Below, piece by piece: positions 36,165 to 45,143 of a stretch of 64,000 bases of DNA. The notes under the pieces were generated by a model that was not told the origin of the DNA, did not search any database, and worked only from the letters and a program-made list of their open reading frames with translations. Source of the stretch: Agrobacterium tumefaciens (lineage in GTDB: Bacteria; Pseudomonadota; Alphaproteobacteria; Rhizobiales; Rhizobiaceae); contig NZ_CP039889.1 in the NCBI RefSeq assembly GCF_005221325.1, forward strand, positions 1,748,501-1,812,500, read 5' to 3'. Numbering within the stretch: position 1 is the stretch's first letter; each line of letters begins with the position of its first letter. A program made the position numbers and the translations under genes.

Positions 36165-37370
36165 ATGCCTTCCACCGCTGATCGCCTGAAAAATGTTTCC
36201 ATCTCCGCTTCCGCCGCCATGACCCAGCGTGCCAGGGAACTGGCCGCGAAAGGGATCAAGGTCGTGAGCCTTTCCTCCGGTGAGCCGGATTTTCCAACCC
36301 CCGCCCATGCCATCGAAGCCGCGCATGCCGCGGCGCTGAATGGTGAAACGAAATATCCGCCGATGGATGGAACGGTGGCGATGAAGGCCGCGATCAGCCG
36401 GAAATTCAAGCGCGACAACAACCTGACCTATGATGCCAGCCAGATCGTCGTCTCCGCCGGCGGCAAGCAGGTGATATTCAATGCCATGCTGGCCACCTGC
36501 AATCCGGGTGATGAGGTGGTCATTCCCGCACCCTCATGGGTCAGCTATGCCGATATCGTCAAATTTGCCGGTGGCGTTCCTGTGCCTGTGCCCTGCTTCG
36601 AGCAGGCAGGTTTCAAGTTGCGCGCGGAAGATCTCGAAGCCGCGATCACGCCGCGCACCAAGTGGCTTTTCCTGAACTTCCCCAGCAATCCCACCGGTGC
36701 GGCCTGCTCGCGGAAAGAGATGGCGGCAATCGCCGAGGTTATGCTGCGTCATCCCCATGTGTGGATATTGACCGACGATATCTACGAGCATCTCGTCTAT
36801 GACGGGTTCGAGTTCGGCACGATCGCCGATGTGGAACCGCGGCTTTACGACCGCGTGCTGACCATGAACGGTGTCTCCAAGGCCTATGCCATGACGGGCT
36901 GGCGGCTTGGTTATTGCGCCAGTGGCTCGAAGGAACTCATTGCGGCCATCAGCAACGTCAACGGCCAGAATGGCGGCGGCATCACCACCGTCACACAGGC
37001 CGCAGCCATTGCCGCACTGGATGGCCCCCAGGATCTGCTGAAGGAAAGAGCCGCGATCTATCGGGAACGACGCGACTTCGTTCTTGGCCAGTTGGCCGAG
37101 ATCGACGGCCTGCGTTGCCACAAGCCGGAGGGCGCCTTCTATATCTATCCGAATATTTCCGGCCTCATTGGCAAAACCACCAAGGGCGGACGCAAGATAG
37201 AAAGCGATGTCGACTTCGTCATGGCGCTGGTGGATGAGCATCACGTCGCCACGGTGCAGGGTGCCGCCTATGGCATGAGCCCCTATTTCCGCCTGTCCTA
37301 TGCCACCAGCATGGAGATGCTGGGCGAAGGATGCGCGCGTATCGCTCAGTTTTGTCAGGACATGCGCTGA
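36165..37370 (+). CDS. Class I PLP-dependent aminotransferase (aspartate aminotransferase-like)
   Basis: About 401 residues of the fold-type-I AspAT subgroup Ib: VVSLSSGEPDFPTPAHAIEA, NFPSNPTGAACS, the PLP lysine in NGVSKAYAMTGWRLGY and the C-terminal substrate Arg in SPYFRLSYATS. It exchanges an amino group between a dicarboxylic (or related) amino acid and a 2-oxo acid. The ATG at 36165 is used; a TTG at 36135 is the alternative. It ends the pxp operon, followed by a strong hairpin. Its likely job is to deaminate the acid released by PxpABC. Confidence 0.9.
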   Translation: MPSTADRLKNVSISASAAMTQRARELAAKGIKVVSLSSGEPDFPTPAHAIEAAHAAALNGETKYPPMDGTVAMKAAISRKFKRDNNLTYDASQIVVSAGGKQVIFNAMLATCNPGDEVVIPAPSWVSYADIVKFAGGVPVPVPCFEQAGFKLRAEDLEAAITPRTKWLFLNFPSNPTGAACSRKEMAAIAEVMLRHPHVWILTDDIYEHLVYDGFEFGTIADVEPRLYDRVLTMNGVSKAYAMTGWRLGYCASGSKELIAAISNVNGQNGGGITTVTQAAAIAALDGPQDLLKERAAIYRERRDFVLGQLAEIDGLRCHKPEGAFYIYPNISGLIGKTTKGGRKIESDVDFVMALVDEHHVATVQGAAYGMSPYFRLSYATSMEMLGEGCARIAQFCQDMR

Positions 37371-37380
37371 TTGATGCAAC

Positions 37381-37417
37381 ACATCTCCCGGTCCGATGTG
37401 ACGAGACCGGGAGATGT
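37381..37417. terminator. Bidirectional terminator hairpin between convergent genes
   Basis: ACATCTCCCGGT (37381-37392) and ACCGGGAGATGT (37406-37417) form a perfect 12-base stem. It lies 10 bases after the aminotransferase stop and directly abuts the LysR stop codon at 37418. Confidence 0.75.
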
Positions 37418-38323
37418 TTAGAGTTTCAGATTCTCTGTCAGTTCCACAAGAATGTCCTTCACCGCAAAAGCCGGCTCGGACAGGGAGTTTTGATCAGATG
37501 TGCAGAGGGACAATGTCTCTTCTATGCGCGGAGACAGAAGCCGGCAGACAAGCGGTTCGCCCGTTTCCGAGACGATACGGTCGGCTATCGCCTTTGGCAT
37601 GATCGTGGCGCCAAGGCCGCTTGCGACGGCGCGGGCCAGCGTTCTGACGATCTCGACTTCCGCGACGACCTTGAGATTGATCCGGCTGCGCGTAAATGCG
37701 GTGTCCACCGCGCGGCGCACGAAATTATAACTCGGCGGCAACAGCATCGGCAGCCCGTCCAGTGCGCCGATGGGCACCGGTTTCATATCCGCTTCGATTG
37801 CGAAGTTGCGGTGGGCGACAAGATAGAATTCTTCACTGAGGACAGGCTCGAAGCGCACGCCCTTGATTGGGCCGACGCCGTGAATCAAGGCCATTTCCAG
37901 ACGGCCGTTCATGATCATCTGACTGTAGGTCTGTCCGACGCTTTCCGTCAGGTGGATCAAAATGCCCGGATGCCGTTTTCGCGTCTCGGCCAGCAGATCG
38001 ACGGACAATGTGGCGGCGCTGCTGAAAGGCACCAGGCCGACCGAAACACGGCCCGCAAGCGAATTGCCCGCCGCTGCCGCATCGACCTGCGCCTGTTCCA
38101 TCTGCCGCAGAATGATTTGCGCATGGCGGTAAACCGCATGTCCCGCATCCGTCATCGTCACACCCTGCTGGCTGCGAATCAGCAGTTTCTGGCCGAAATG
38201 TTCTTCGAGTGCGGCCAGCTGCTGGCTCAGCGCCGGCTGGGCAAGGTGCAGAATATCGGCCGCGCGCGTGATGCTGCCGCTATCCACGATGACGATAAAG
38301 GATTTGAGACGCCTGATATCCAT
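37418..38323 (-). CDS. LysR-family transcriptional regulator (CbbR/NAC-like)
   Basis: The 301-residue regulator has the HTH TRAADILHLAQPALSQQLAA at the N-terminus and an effector domain with LEMALIHGVGPIKGVRFEPV. This subgroup resembles Nac/Cbl-type LysR proteins. It converges on the pxp operon and diverges from the SDR-ABC-aldolase operon. It probably controls the latter, and possibly both. Confidence 0.92.
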   Translation of the reverse strand: MDIRRLKSFIVIVDSGSITRAADILHLAQPALSQQLAALEEHFGQKLLIRSQQGVTMTDAGHAVYRHAQIILRQMEQAQVDAAAAGNSLAGRVSVGLVPFSSAATLSVDLLAETRKRHPGILIHLTESVGQTYSQMIMNGRLEMALIHGVGPIKGVRFEPVLSEEFYLVAHRNFAIEADMKPVPIGALDGLPMLLPPSYNFVRRAVDTAFTRSRINLKVVAEVEIVRTLARAVASGLGATIMPKAIADRIVSETGEPLVCRLLSPRIEETLSLCTSDQNSLSEPAFAVKDILVELTENLKL

Positions 38324-38486
38324 TGCGATGATGATGATTTCGGTTGTGCTGCGGCAAATCTACAAGGTCGCCCCCGTTTTGCAATGCGAACCGGGAACCG
38401 GAATTTCCAGAAAACCTGTGTGAACCGGATTCCATCAGCCTTTTTGCCCGGAAACCATGGCGCTTCGGGCTCCATAAAAGTTGCTT

Positions 38487-38503
38487 ATTACTCCAAAAGT
38501 AAT
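38487..38503. promoter_or_regulatory. Inverted repeat ATTACT-N5-AGTAAT, candidate LysR site
   Basis: Perfect 6-base arms around CCAAA lie in the 240-base gap between the LysR gene and the SDR gene, 61 bases upstream of the SDR ATG. The position suits activator binding. Function is inferred. Confidence 0.45.
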
Positions 38504-38563
38504 CGGTCTTAGGCAAGCAAATAAAGCTTCGCTAATCTCTATGGCAACGACAAGGGGATCAGA

Positions 38564-39343
38564 ATGCCATTTTCCGATTACAAGACCGCATTGGTCACTG
38601 GCGCTTCGTCCGGTATCGGCGCTGCAGTCGTCGAGCGGCTGCGTCGCGAAAACATTGAAGTCCATGCCATCGCCCGTAGTGCCGATGCATTGAAGGAGCT
38701 GGCCGATCGGACCGGGTGTGTCGCGCATGTCATCGACGTGACGGATCGTGCTGCGATTGCCGACCTGGCAAGCCGGGTAGAGTTTGATATTCTGGTCAAC
38801 AATGCCGGCGTGGATCGCCCGAAGAAATTTCTCGAGGCGGATGAAGCCGATATCGATCTTCTGATCGACGTCAATCTGCGCGCCGTCCTTCACATCTGCC
38901 GGCTGATCGTTCCGGGCATGGTTGAGCGCGATCGCGGCCACGTCATCAATATCTCGTCCATCGCTGGAAACTATAATTTCGGCGGCAATTCCACCTATCA
39001 CGCGGTGAAGGCTGGCGTCGCCATGCTCTCGAACCAGCTGCGGATCGATGCATTCGGCAAGCGCGTGCGCGTGACGGAAATCTGCCCCGGCCGTGTGGCG
39101 ACGGATATTTTCAACCACGTCCACGGCAATGATCCGAGCGTGCGCGAGCGTTTCATCGACGGTTTCGAATTGCCGAAGGCGGAAGACATTGCCGACGCGA
39201 TCGGTTTTGCCATTGCCGCGCCGGTTGCGGTCAATATCGGCCATATGGAAATTACCCCGACATTGCAGGTCATGGGCGGCCTTCAAACAGCCAAGCCCCA
39301 GGCAGTAGCCGAGGACGGTACAAAGAAGGAGCAAAAGCCGTGA
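38564..39343 (+). CDS. Short-chain dehydrogenase/reductase (YdfG-like)
   Basis: The 259-residue SDR has the NAD(P)-binding motif TGASSGIGAAV, the NNAGVDRP segment, and the catalytic Ser, Tyr and Lys in NISSIAGN and STYHAVKAG. It most resembles YdfG, which oxidises 3-hydroxy acids such as serine and allo-threonine with NADP+. It is the first gene of the rightward operon with an amino acid importer and an RraA-like aldolase, so a hydroxy or oxo intermediate of that pathway is its likely substrate. Confidence 0.9.
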   Translation: MPFSDYKTALVTGASSGIGAAVVERLRRENIEVHAIARSADALKELADRTGCVAHVIDVTDRAAIADLASRVEFDILVNNAGVDRPKKFLEADEADIDLLIDVNLRAVLHICRLIVPGMVERDRGHVINISSIAGNYNFGGNSTYHAVKAGVAMLSNQLRIDAFGKRVRVTEICPGRVATDIFNHVHGNDPSVRERFIDGFELPKAEDIADAIGFAIAAPVAVNIGHMEITPTLQVMGGLQTAKPQAVAEDGTKKEQKP

Positions 39344-40047
39344 GCGGCTTTGACCTTTCGGCTATCCTGAGCAATCAGGAATATATCGCGATGCTGGTGC
39401 ACGGCATCGAGATGACCTTCATCATCTTCGTCGGTTCGTGGTCGCTTGCCATGTCGCTTGCGCTCATCCTGCTCTGCATCCGCTTTTCGCCTTCGCGCTT
39501 CGGGGATCGGCTTGTCGCAGCCTATGTTTCCTATCATCGCAACGTGCCGACGCTGGTGCAGTTGATGTTGTGGTACTTCGGTATTTTCACCTTGCTGCCT
39601 TCCGGCCTGACAGGCTGGCTGACGGATCATAATGCTGAAGCAATCTTCGCCGTGGTGGGCCTCGGCCTGTGTCAGGCGGCTTATTTCAGCGAGGATCTGC
39701 GTTCCGGTCTCCGCTCGGTCAGTCCGGGGCAGATGGAAGCGGCAAAGGCGCTGGGACACAGCTATCTCTCGGCGATGCGTTTCATCATCATGCCGCAGGG
39801 CGTGCGCAATGCGCTGCCTCCGCTCATCAATCACAGCGTCTCCCTGTTCAAGAACAGCAGTCTCGCTCTTGTCATCGGCGCGTCGGAATTGACCCATGCG
39901 GTCAAGGAAATCGAAAATCTGAGTTTTCAGACCTTCGAAATCTACCTCGTCGGCACGGTTCTCTATCTCTTCTTCTCGCTGTTGATCATGGGGGCTGGCG
40001 CCTATCTGTCCATGCGTCTTGATCCGGCCTTGAGGGCGCGCGCATGA
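39340..40047 (+). CDS. Polar amino acid ABC transporter permease (HisM/GltJ-like)
   Basis: The 235-residue membrane protein belongs to the His/Glu/Gln/Arg/opine permease family: YHRNVPTLVQLMLWYFGIFT and the ATPase-contact loop [20 protein letters not shown]. The start is GTG at 39340, with AAGGAG 8 bases upstream, overlapping the SDR stop. It ends in an ATGA overlap with the second permease, so the pair is coupled. Confidence 0.93.
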   Translation: MSGFDLSAILSNQEYIAMLVHGIEMTFIIFVGSWSLAMSLALILLCIRFSPSRFGDRLVAAYVSYHRNVPTLVQLMLWYFGIFTLLPSGLTGWLTDHNAEAIFAVVGLGLCQAAYFSEDLRSGLRSVSPGQMEAAKALGHSYLSAMRFIIMPQGVRNALPPLINHSVSLFKNSSLALVIGASELTHAVKEIENLSFQTFEIYLVGTVLYLFFSLLIMGAGAYLSMRLDPALRARA

Positions 40048-40802
40048 TCGGGGATATCATCACCATCATTCACGATTACTGGCTGCTGCTGTTGATCGGC
40101 CAATATCCGAATGGGCCTCTCGGCGGGCTCGTGAATACGCTCATTCTCTCGGCGCTCGCCATCGCTCTCGCTTTTCCGGTGAGCATCCTCATGGCGCTCG
40201 CACGTTTGTCGACATTGCGCGTCCTGCGGTGGCCGGTGACGGCATTGGTCTATGTCACGCGCGGCGTGCCGTTGCTGATGCTCATTCTGTGGACCTATTT
40301 CCTCATTCCTCTCTGGACCGGGGCCGATGTGCCAAGTTTTGCCATCATGCTGGCAACGCTTGTCGTCTATCAGGGCGCATTCCTGAGTGAAGTGGTAAGG
40401 GCAGGCATTGTTGCCCTCGGCGTCGGGCAGATGGATGCGGCAAAAGCGCTTGGCCACAGCTACGGCAGCGCGATGCGCTTCATCATCCTGCCGCAGGCGC
40501 TCTTCAACATGATCCCGAGCATGATCTCGACCTTCGTGGCGACGATCAAGGACACGACGCTCGGTTATGTCATCAACGTGCCCGATCTCACCTTCGCAGC
40601 CAGCCAGGTGAATAACCAGCTTCTGACGCAGCCCTTCCAGGTATTTCTCATTCTTGCGGTGGTCTATTACGCCCTCTGCTGGAGCCTGACCTATCTCGCA
40701 AACGCCGTCGAACGCCGCATTGCCCGCCGCCGCGCCGGCGTGGTGGGCCGCCCGCATCAGGCGTCCTTGACGCAGGCCAAAATCTTAACGGAGCAGCCAT
40801 GA
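40044..40802 (+). CDS. Polar amino acid ABC transporter permease (HisQ/GltK-like)
   Basis: The 252-residue partner permease has [20 protein letters not shown] and the loop [20 protein letters not shown]. It forms the heterodimeric channel with the preceding gene product, and its stop overlaps the start of the ATPase gene (ATGA). It is the importer for the operon's substrate, probably an acidic or cyclic amino acid. Confidence 0.93.
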   Translation: MIGDIITIIHDYWLLLLIGQYPNGPLGGLVNTLILSALAIALAFPVSILMALARLSTLRVLRWPVTALVYVTRGVPLLMLILWTYFLIPLWTGADVPSFAIMLATLVVYQGAFLSEVVRAGIVALGVGQMDAAKALGHSYGSAMRFIILPQALFNMIPSMISTFVATIKDTTLGYVINVPDLTFAASQVNNQLLTQPFQVFLILAVVYYALCWSLTYLANAVERRIARRRAGVVGRPHQASLTQAKILTEQP

Positions 40803-41563
40803 CCACGACCGCATCAGCGACGCCTCAGCAGACGATCCGTATCTCGAATGTCTGCAAGAGTTATGGCGACTATCAGGTCCTCAAGAACATCGACGCCGAA
40901 GTTGCGCGCGGTGAGGTGGTTGTCATCTGCGGACCTTCCGGCTCCGGCAAATCGACCCTGATCCGCACCGTCAATCGCCTGGAGGAAATCAACAGCGGTT
41001 CGATTACGCTCGATGGGCGGGACATTCACGCCGCCACGCGCACCAGGGAGTTGAACCTTCTGCGCAGCCGCATCGGGTTCGTGTTCCAGAGTTTCAATTT
41101 GTTTCCGCATCTTTCCGTTGTCGAAAACGTCACGATTTCACCAATCCGCGTCAAAGGTGTTTCGCCTGATATCGCGCGGCAAAAGGCACTTGCGCTGCTT
41201 GAGCGTGTCGGCCTCGCCGACAAGGCAGGCGCTTATCCTGGTCAATTGTCCGGCGGGCAACAGCAGCGTGTGGCGATTGCGCGTGCGCTCGCCATGGAGC
41301 CGCCGGTCATGTTGTTCGATGAGCCCACCAGCGCGCTCGATCCGGAAATGGTCGGCGAAGTGCTGGCCGTCATGAAGGGCCTGGCGGCGGAAGGCATGAC
41401 CATGCTCTGCGTCACCCATGAAATGGGGTTCGCGCGTGAAGTTGCGGACCGCATCTGGTTCATCGATGCCGGAGAAATACTCGAAAGAGCGACGCCGGAA
41501 GAATTCTTCAAGACACCCCGCCATCCGCGCGCGCAGCGGTTCCTCGCCGATCTGCGTCACTGA
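40799..41563 (+). CDS. Polar amino acid ABC transporter ATP-binding protein (GlnQ-like)
   Basis: The 254-residue ATPase has [28 protein letters not shown] and [19 protein letters not shown], then [12 protein letters not shown]. The sequence [17 protein letters not shown] is characteristic of GlnQ/HisP. It energises the two upstream permeases at the inner membrane. Confidence 0.95.
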   Translation: MTTTASATPQQTIRISNVCKSYGDYQVLKNIDAEVARGEVVVICGPSGSGKSTLIRTVNRLEEINSGSITLDGRDIHAATRTRELNLLRSRIGFVFQSFNLFPHLSVVENVTISPIRVKGVSPDIARQKALALLERVGLADKAGAYPGQLSGGQQQRVAIARALAMEPPVMLFDEPTSALDPEMVGEVLAVMKGLAAEGMTMLCVTHEMGFAREVADRIWFIDAGEILERATPEEFFKTPRHPRAQRFLADLRH

Positions 41564-41591
41564 TAACAGCCAATAACAAAGGAGAACAGCA

Positions 41592-42428
41592 ATGAACTGG
41601 AAATGCCTTACACTTACCGCCGCAGTTTTGGGAACGGCTGCCGCTTCGCCCGCCGCAGCGGATCAACTCGATACCATCACGGCGAACAAGGTGCTGCGCT
41701 GCGCGACCTTCGCCGATGTTGTTCCCTTTGCCGCGCCGGATCCGAAAACCCGCGAGATGGCCGGTTTTGATGTCGATCTCTGCAAAGCCATTGCCAAGGA
41801 GCTTGGGGTCAAGGCGGAGGTGAAGCCCGTATCGGTCGAGGCCCGCGTTCCTGAAGTGAAGCTTGGCCGCGTCGATATCACCGTTGCCAATCTTGCCTAT
41901 ACACAAAGCCGCGCCGAGCAGATCCAGTTCAGCGATCCCTATTATCTCGCCAAGGAAATGCTGATCGTTCCGGTCGATGATGCCGGCAAGAAGAAGTCCG
42001 ATTATGAAGGCCAGCGTGTCGCTTCGACCAAGGGCTCGACTTCGGAAATGTCGATCAAGCTCAACAAGTCGGAGCCCTTGACCTTCCAGGATACGGCGTC
42101 CGCCTATCTTGCCGTTCAGCAGGGCAAGGCGCGCGGCATGGTGGCCAACACCATGACGACCACGAAATTCGTCAATGAATCCAAGACCAAGGGCAAGCCC
42201 ATGCGGATGATCGAAGAGCCGATGCTCTATCAGCCGATCGGCATCGGCATGGCGAAGGACAATCCGGCCCTCACTGCCAAGATCAATGAAATTCTCCGCA
42301 AGCTCGATGCCGATGGTGAGATCAACGCGATCTGGAACAAGTGGCTCGGTCCGGATACGGAATACAAGATGACCCGCACCGACAAGGTTGTCCCGCTTTC
42401 CGAGCTGAAGTTCGACCCCATCCCCTGA
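41592..42428 (+). CDS. Polar amino acid-binding periplasmic protein
   Basis: The 278-residue family-3 solute-binding protein has a signal peptide (LTAAVLGTAAASPAAA-DQ) and the typical start ANKVLRCATFADVVPFAAPD. It then has TREMAGFDVDLCKAIAKELG and KLGRVDITVANLAYTQSRAE. It binds an amino acid in the periplasm and delivers it to the upstream permeases. AAAGGAG precedes the ATG. A strong hairpin follows its stop. Confidence 0.93.
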   Translation: MNWKCLTLTAAVLGTAAASPAAADQLDTITANKVLRCATFADVVPFAAPDPKTREMAGFDVDLCKAIAKELGVKAEVKPVSVEARVPEVKLGRVDITVANLAYTQSRAEQIQFSDPYYLAKEMLIVPVDDAGKKKSDYEGQRVASTKGSTSEMSIKLNKSEPLTFQDTASAYLAVQQGKARGMVANTMTTTKFVNESKTKGKPMRMIEEPMLYQPIGIGMAKDNPALTAKINEILRKLDADGEINAIWNKWLGPDTEYKMTRTDKVVPLSELKFDPIP

Positions 42429-42480
42429 TCTGCCGGCATCCGCGGCATCGATTTCAACATCCACTTAAACTCAAATGCAA

Positions 42481-42501
42481 GCGGCGGGACGTTCCCGCCG
42501 C
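42481..42501 (+). promoter_or_regulatory. Intercistronic hairpin between binding-protein and aldolase genes
   Basis: GCGGCGGGA and TCCCGCCGC form a perfect 9-base GC stem with a CGT loop, 52 bases after the binding-protein stop and 23 before the aldolase ATG. There is no T tract. It probably stabilises the binding-protein message or limits read-through into the aldolase gene. Confidence 0.6.
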
Positions 42502-42523
42502 CAGCCTTACCGTGGGAGGTTTT

Positions 42524-43198
42524 ATGATCCACATTAAAGATATCGCAGAACGGCCAAGCAAGGCGGACATCGAAGCGCTTTCGAAGTTTTCACCCGCCAC
42601 CATCCATGAGGCGCAGGGTCGAAGGGGCGCATTGTCCTCCCGTCTCAAGCCCGTCGATTACCGGATGAAGTTGTGCGGCCCCGCTTTCACCGTCAGATGC
42701 GCGCCGCGTGACAACATCATGCTGCAGCTTGCGATCAACTACGCCAAGCCCGGCGATATCATTGTCGTTTCGGCCGGCGAATATGAGGAAGCGGGTTCGT
42801 TCGGTGACGTGCTCGCCAATGCCTGCCTCGCAAAAGGTATTGGCGGTTTGGTGACGGACACAGGCGTGCGCGATACGCTGCAACTGCGAGACCTCGGTTT
42901 CCCGGTGTTTTCCCTCAGCGTCTGCATCAAAGGGACCGTCAAGGAAACCATTGCGGCAGTGAACGACAGCATTATCGTTGGCGGCGAGATCATCAATCCC
43001 GGCGATATTGTCGTCGGCGATGCCGACGGACTGGTTGTGGTGCGTCGTGCAGAGGCACAGGAAGCCGCACGGCTGTCGCAGGCCCGTGAGGATGCCGAGG
43101 CGGGTTTCATAGAAGCCTACAAACAGGGCAAATCGGTGATCGAGGTCAGCAATCTGGAGCCCGTGCTGAAGGCGAAAGGGCTCGTTGTCGATATCTGA
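42524..43198 (+). CDS. RraA-like aldolase (HMG/CHA aldolase family)
   Basis: About 224 residues of the RraA-like family. It keeps GSFGDVLANACLAKGIGG and the active-site LVTDTGVRD, with the Arg-Asp pair needed for catalysis in 4-hydroxy-4-methyl-2-oxoglutarate/4-carboxy-4-hydroxy-2-oxoadipate aldolases, then NPGDIVVGDADGLVVV. These metal-dependent enzymes cleave such acids to pyruvate plus pyruvate or oxaloacetate. GGGAGG lies before the ATG at 42524; the longer frame overlaps the binding-protein gene. The presence of Arg-Asp argues for an enzyme rather than an RNase E inhibitor. Confidence 0.85.
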   Translation: MIHIKDIAERPSKADIEALSKFSPATIHEAQGRRGALSSRLKPVDYRMKLCGPAFTVRCAPRDNIMLQLAINYAKPGDIIVVSAGEYEEAGSFGDVLANACLAKGIGGLVTDTGVRDTLQLRDLGFPVFSLSVCIKGTVKETIAAVNDSIIVGGEIINPGDIVVGDADGLVVVRRAEAQEAARLSQAREDAEAGFIEAYKQGKSVIEVSNLEPVLKAKGLVVDI

Positions 43199-43229
43199 CT
43201 TTGGAACAGAGAACCGCCGTTCAGTCATT

Positions 43230-43252
43230 CCTTTGGCGAAAACCGCCAAAGG
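43230..43252 (+). terminator. Terminator hairpin after the aldolase gene
   Basis: CCTTTGGCG and CGCCAAAGG form a perfect 9-base stem with an AAAAC loop, 31 bases after the aldolase stop. Confidence 0.6.
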
Positions 43253-43270
43253 TAAACTGCGGAATGTAGG

Positions 43271-43305
43271 CAGTCAGCCAATGGCAGGATTCCAATGGCT
43301 GACTG
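43271..43305. terminator. Second hairpin between convergent genes
   Basis: CAGTCAGCCA and TGGCTGACTG form a perfect 10-base stem. After one mismatch, TGG/CCA extends it. It lies about 40 bases before the end of the leftward DJ-1 gene (43343), so it probably ends that transcript. Confidence 0.5.
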
Positions 43306-43342
43306 GCGAATGGCCGTTACCGTTACGTCTTCTTTGCCTGGC

Positions 43343-44182
43343 TTATTTCAGGCGCTTCAGCAGCTCTTCAGCCACAGCCGGAGCGGAAGCGGGGTTCTGG
43401 CCAGTGATCAGTTCGCGGTCGGTCACAATGTGGGATGTGAATGGCGTCTGGTTGCTGCTGAAGTCACCCCCGGCCGCTTCCAGGGCCGTTTGCGGGTAGA
43501 ATTTCATCTCGCCGCCATTCAGCAGGCCCTTGGCGATGCCTTCTTCTTCATTGCTGATGACAGTCATCTTATAACCGGCATAGATCCAGCCTTTGGCCTT
43601 TGCTGCATCGCCTGTCTCAAGTTTTTCGGTGAAGGCTGTCGCATCGGGCAGGGCGGACAGCAGCGCGATCGGTCCATGGCAGGCAAGGGCCGTGGTCTTG
43701 CCCTTGGTGTGGAAGTCGGTCAGGAGCTTGCCCAGTTCCGGGCTGACGAGAAGGTCCTGCATCGGCGCGTGACCACCCGGCACATAGACGGCGTCGAAGT
43801 GGTCGTAACCGATCTGCTCAACGCGGGCGAGGCTGACGACCGGCGATTTTTCCCGCGAGGTCAGGTTGAGTTTTTCGAGCAGCGCGCTGCTTTCTTCCAT
43901 GGCGGCGACGTCGCCACCGAAATGCATCTTGTCCACCGAAGATTTGTCGAGGGTAGGGGCGCTACCTTTCGGCGTGGCGAAGGTGATGTCGTGACCGGCG
44001 TCCAGCAGCGCCTTTACCGGCTGCATCAACTCGTTGAGATAAAAGCCGGTCTCGAAAACCTTGCCGTCCTTGAGGTCGAGGCGATCGGAATCCGAGAGGA
44101 CGACCAGGACATTGGCTGCCTGTGCGCTAAATGCGCTGGTTCCAAGAGCAAGGGCGAGGGCGAAAGTGCGGATGGGTTTCAT
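43343..44182 (-). CDS. Exported DJ-1/PfpI family protein (type 1 glutamine amidotransferase domain)
   Basis: About 279 residues. A Sec signal peptide ([20 protein letters not shown]) is followed by a DJ-1/PfpI domain of the Hsp31/glyoxalase III-like class. The nucleophile elbow is [11 protein letters not shown], with Cys-His, and the early Glu lies in [11 protein letters not shown]. Relatives convert methylglyoxal to lactate or act as chaperones or deglycases, normally in the cytoplasm; export is unusual. It sits next to a cytoplasmic paralogue in the same orientation. Confidence 0.85.
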   Translation of the reverse strand: MKPIRTFALALALGTSAFSAQAANVLVVLSDSDRLDLKDGKVFETGFYLNELMQPVKALLDAGHDITFATPKGSAPTLDKSSVDKMHFGGDVAAMEESSALLEKLNLTSREKSPVVSLARVEQIGYDHFDAVYVPGGHAPMQDLLVSPELGKLLTDFHTKGKTTALACHGPIALLSALPDATAFTEKLETGDAAKAKGWIYAGYKMTVISNEEEGIAKGLLNGGEMKFYPQTALEAAGGDFSSNQTPFTSHIVTDRELITGQNPASAPAVAEELLKRLK

Positions 44183-44262
44183 GTTTTTCTCCAGACATGG
44201 ACACTCCCTGCCCCGCATGGGCGGGGAGCGCTGATGTGTTATTCGTGGTGTGGTGATGCCGT

Positions 44263-44955
44263 TCAGGCGGTCAGGAGGTCGCGCAAGGCTTCGCCGACGC
44301 CGGTCGCCGATTGCGGGTTCTGGCCCGTGACCAGCCTTCCATCGACAACGACCTTCGCCGTCCAGTCGGCGGCCGGATGATGATGTGCACCGCGCGCCGT
44401 CAGCGTGCTGGCGAGCAGGAAAGGAACGATCCTGTCCAGCTTGACGGCCCGTTCCTCGTCATCGGTGAAGGCGGCGACATTCTTGCCGGCGACGAGATGG
44501 GCGCCGTTACTCAGCGTGACATTCACCAGGGCCGCAGGGCCGTGGCAAACCGCAGCGACAACGCCACCCGCCTCGTAAATGCCGCAGGTGAGGCTGTTGA
44601 CCGCCGGGCTTGTCGGAAAGTCCCACATTGCGCCGTGCCCGCCGGCGAAAAAGATCGCCGCGTAGTTTTTCGGGTCAAGATCGGCAAGGCGCGACGTGTT
44701 GCGAATGGCGTGGCGGAAGCCCTCGCTGTTCCAGTAATGCGCATTGCTGGGGTCATTGAGATCGAGGCCATCGACCGGCGGCTCGCCGCCATCGATGGAA
44801 GCGAGTTCGACGGGGATACCGGCGGCGTCGAGAACGGCGAGCGGGTGGGTGACTTCACCAAGGTAGAAGCCGGTGGGTTCACCCGTCTCGCCCTTGGTGC
44901 CATGGCTGGTGAGGACGAAGAGAACCGGTTTGATAGGCTGAGTTGCACTTGTCAT
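44263..44955 (-). CDS. DJ-1/PfpI family protein, Hsp31-like (cytoplasmic)
   Basis: The 230-residue protein has no signal peptide. It contains GFYLGEVTHPLAVLDAAG with the conserved Glu, HGAMWDFP, and the catalytic AAVCHGPAALVNV with Cys-His. This is the glyoxalase III/Hsp31-type triad. AGGAG precedes the ATG. It lies 80 bases upstream of the exported paralogue and is divergent from a LysR gene that probably controls both. Confidence 0.88.
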   Translation of the reverse strand: MTSATQPIKPVLFVLTSHGTKGETGEPTGFYLGEVTHPLAVLDAAGIPVELASIDGGEPPVDGLDLNDPSNAHYWNSEGFRHAIRNTSRLADLDPKNYAAIFFAGGHGAMWDFPTSPAVNSLTCGIYEAGGVVAAVCHGPAALVNVTLSNGAHLVAGKNVAAFTDDEERAVKLDRIVPFLLASTLTARGAHHHPAADWTAKVVVDGRLVTGQNPQSATGVGEALRDLLTA

Positions 44956-45099
44956 GAATTGCTCCTGACATCAGAGGATGAGGCTGGATGGCCTGTGATG
45001 AAGCAACATATTGAAGCCGATGGAGCGGATAAATGCGCCTTCAGGGAATTCATTTGTTCCTGAGAAGACGAAATCGCTTTATTGACGCGGTGATCGAAG

Positions 45100-45128
45100 A
45101 TAAGTCTGGCTCCAGAAAGCTGACTTAT
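45100..45128. promoter_or_regulatory. Inverted repeat ATAAGTC-N15-GACTTAT, candidate LysR site
   Basis: Perfect 7-base arms 15 bases apart lie 16 bases upstream of the LysR ATG, in the divergent region facing the DJ-1 genes. It is a plausible autoregulatory site. Confidence 0.5.
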
Positions 45129-45143
45129 TCGCAAGGGGCCAAA

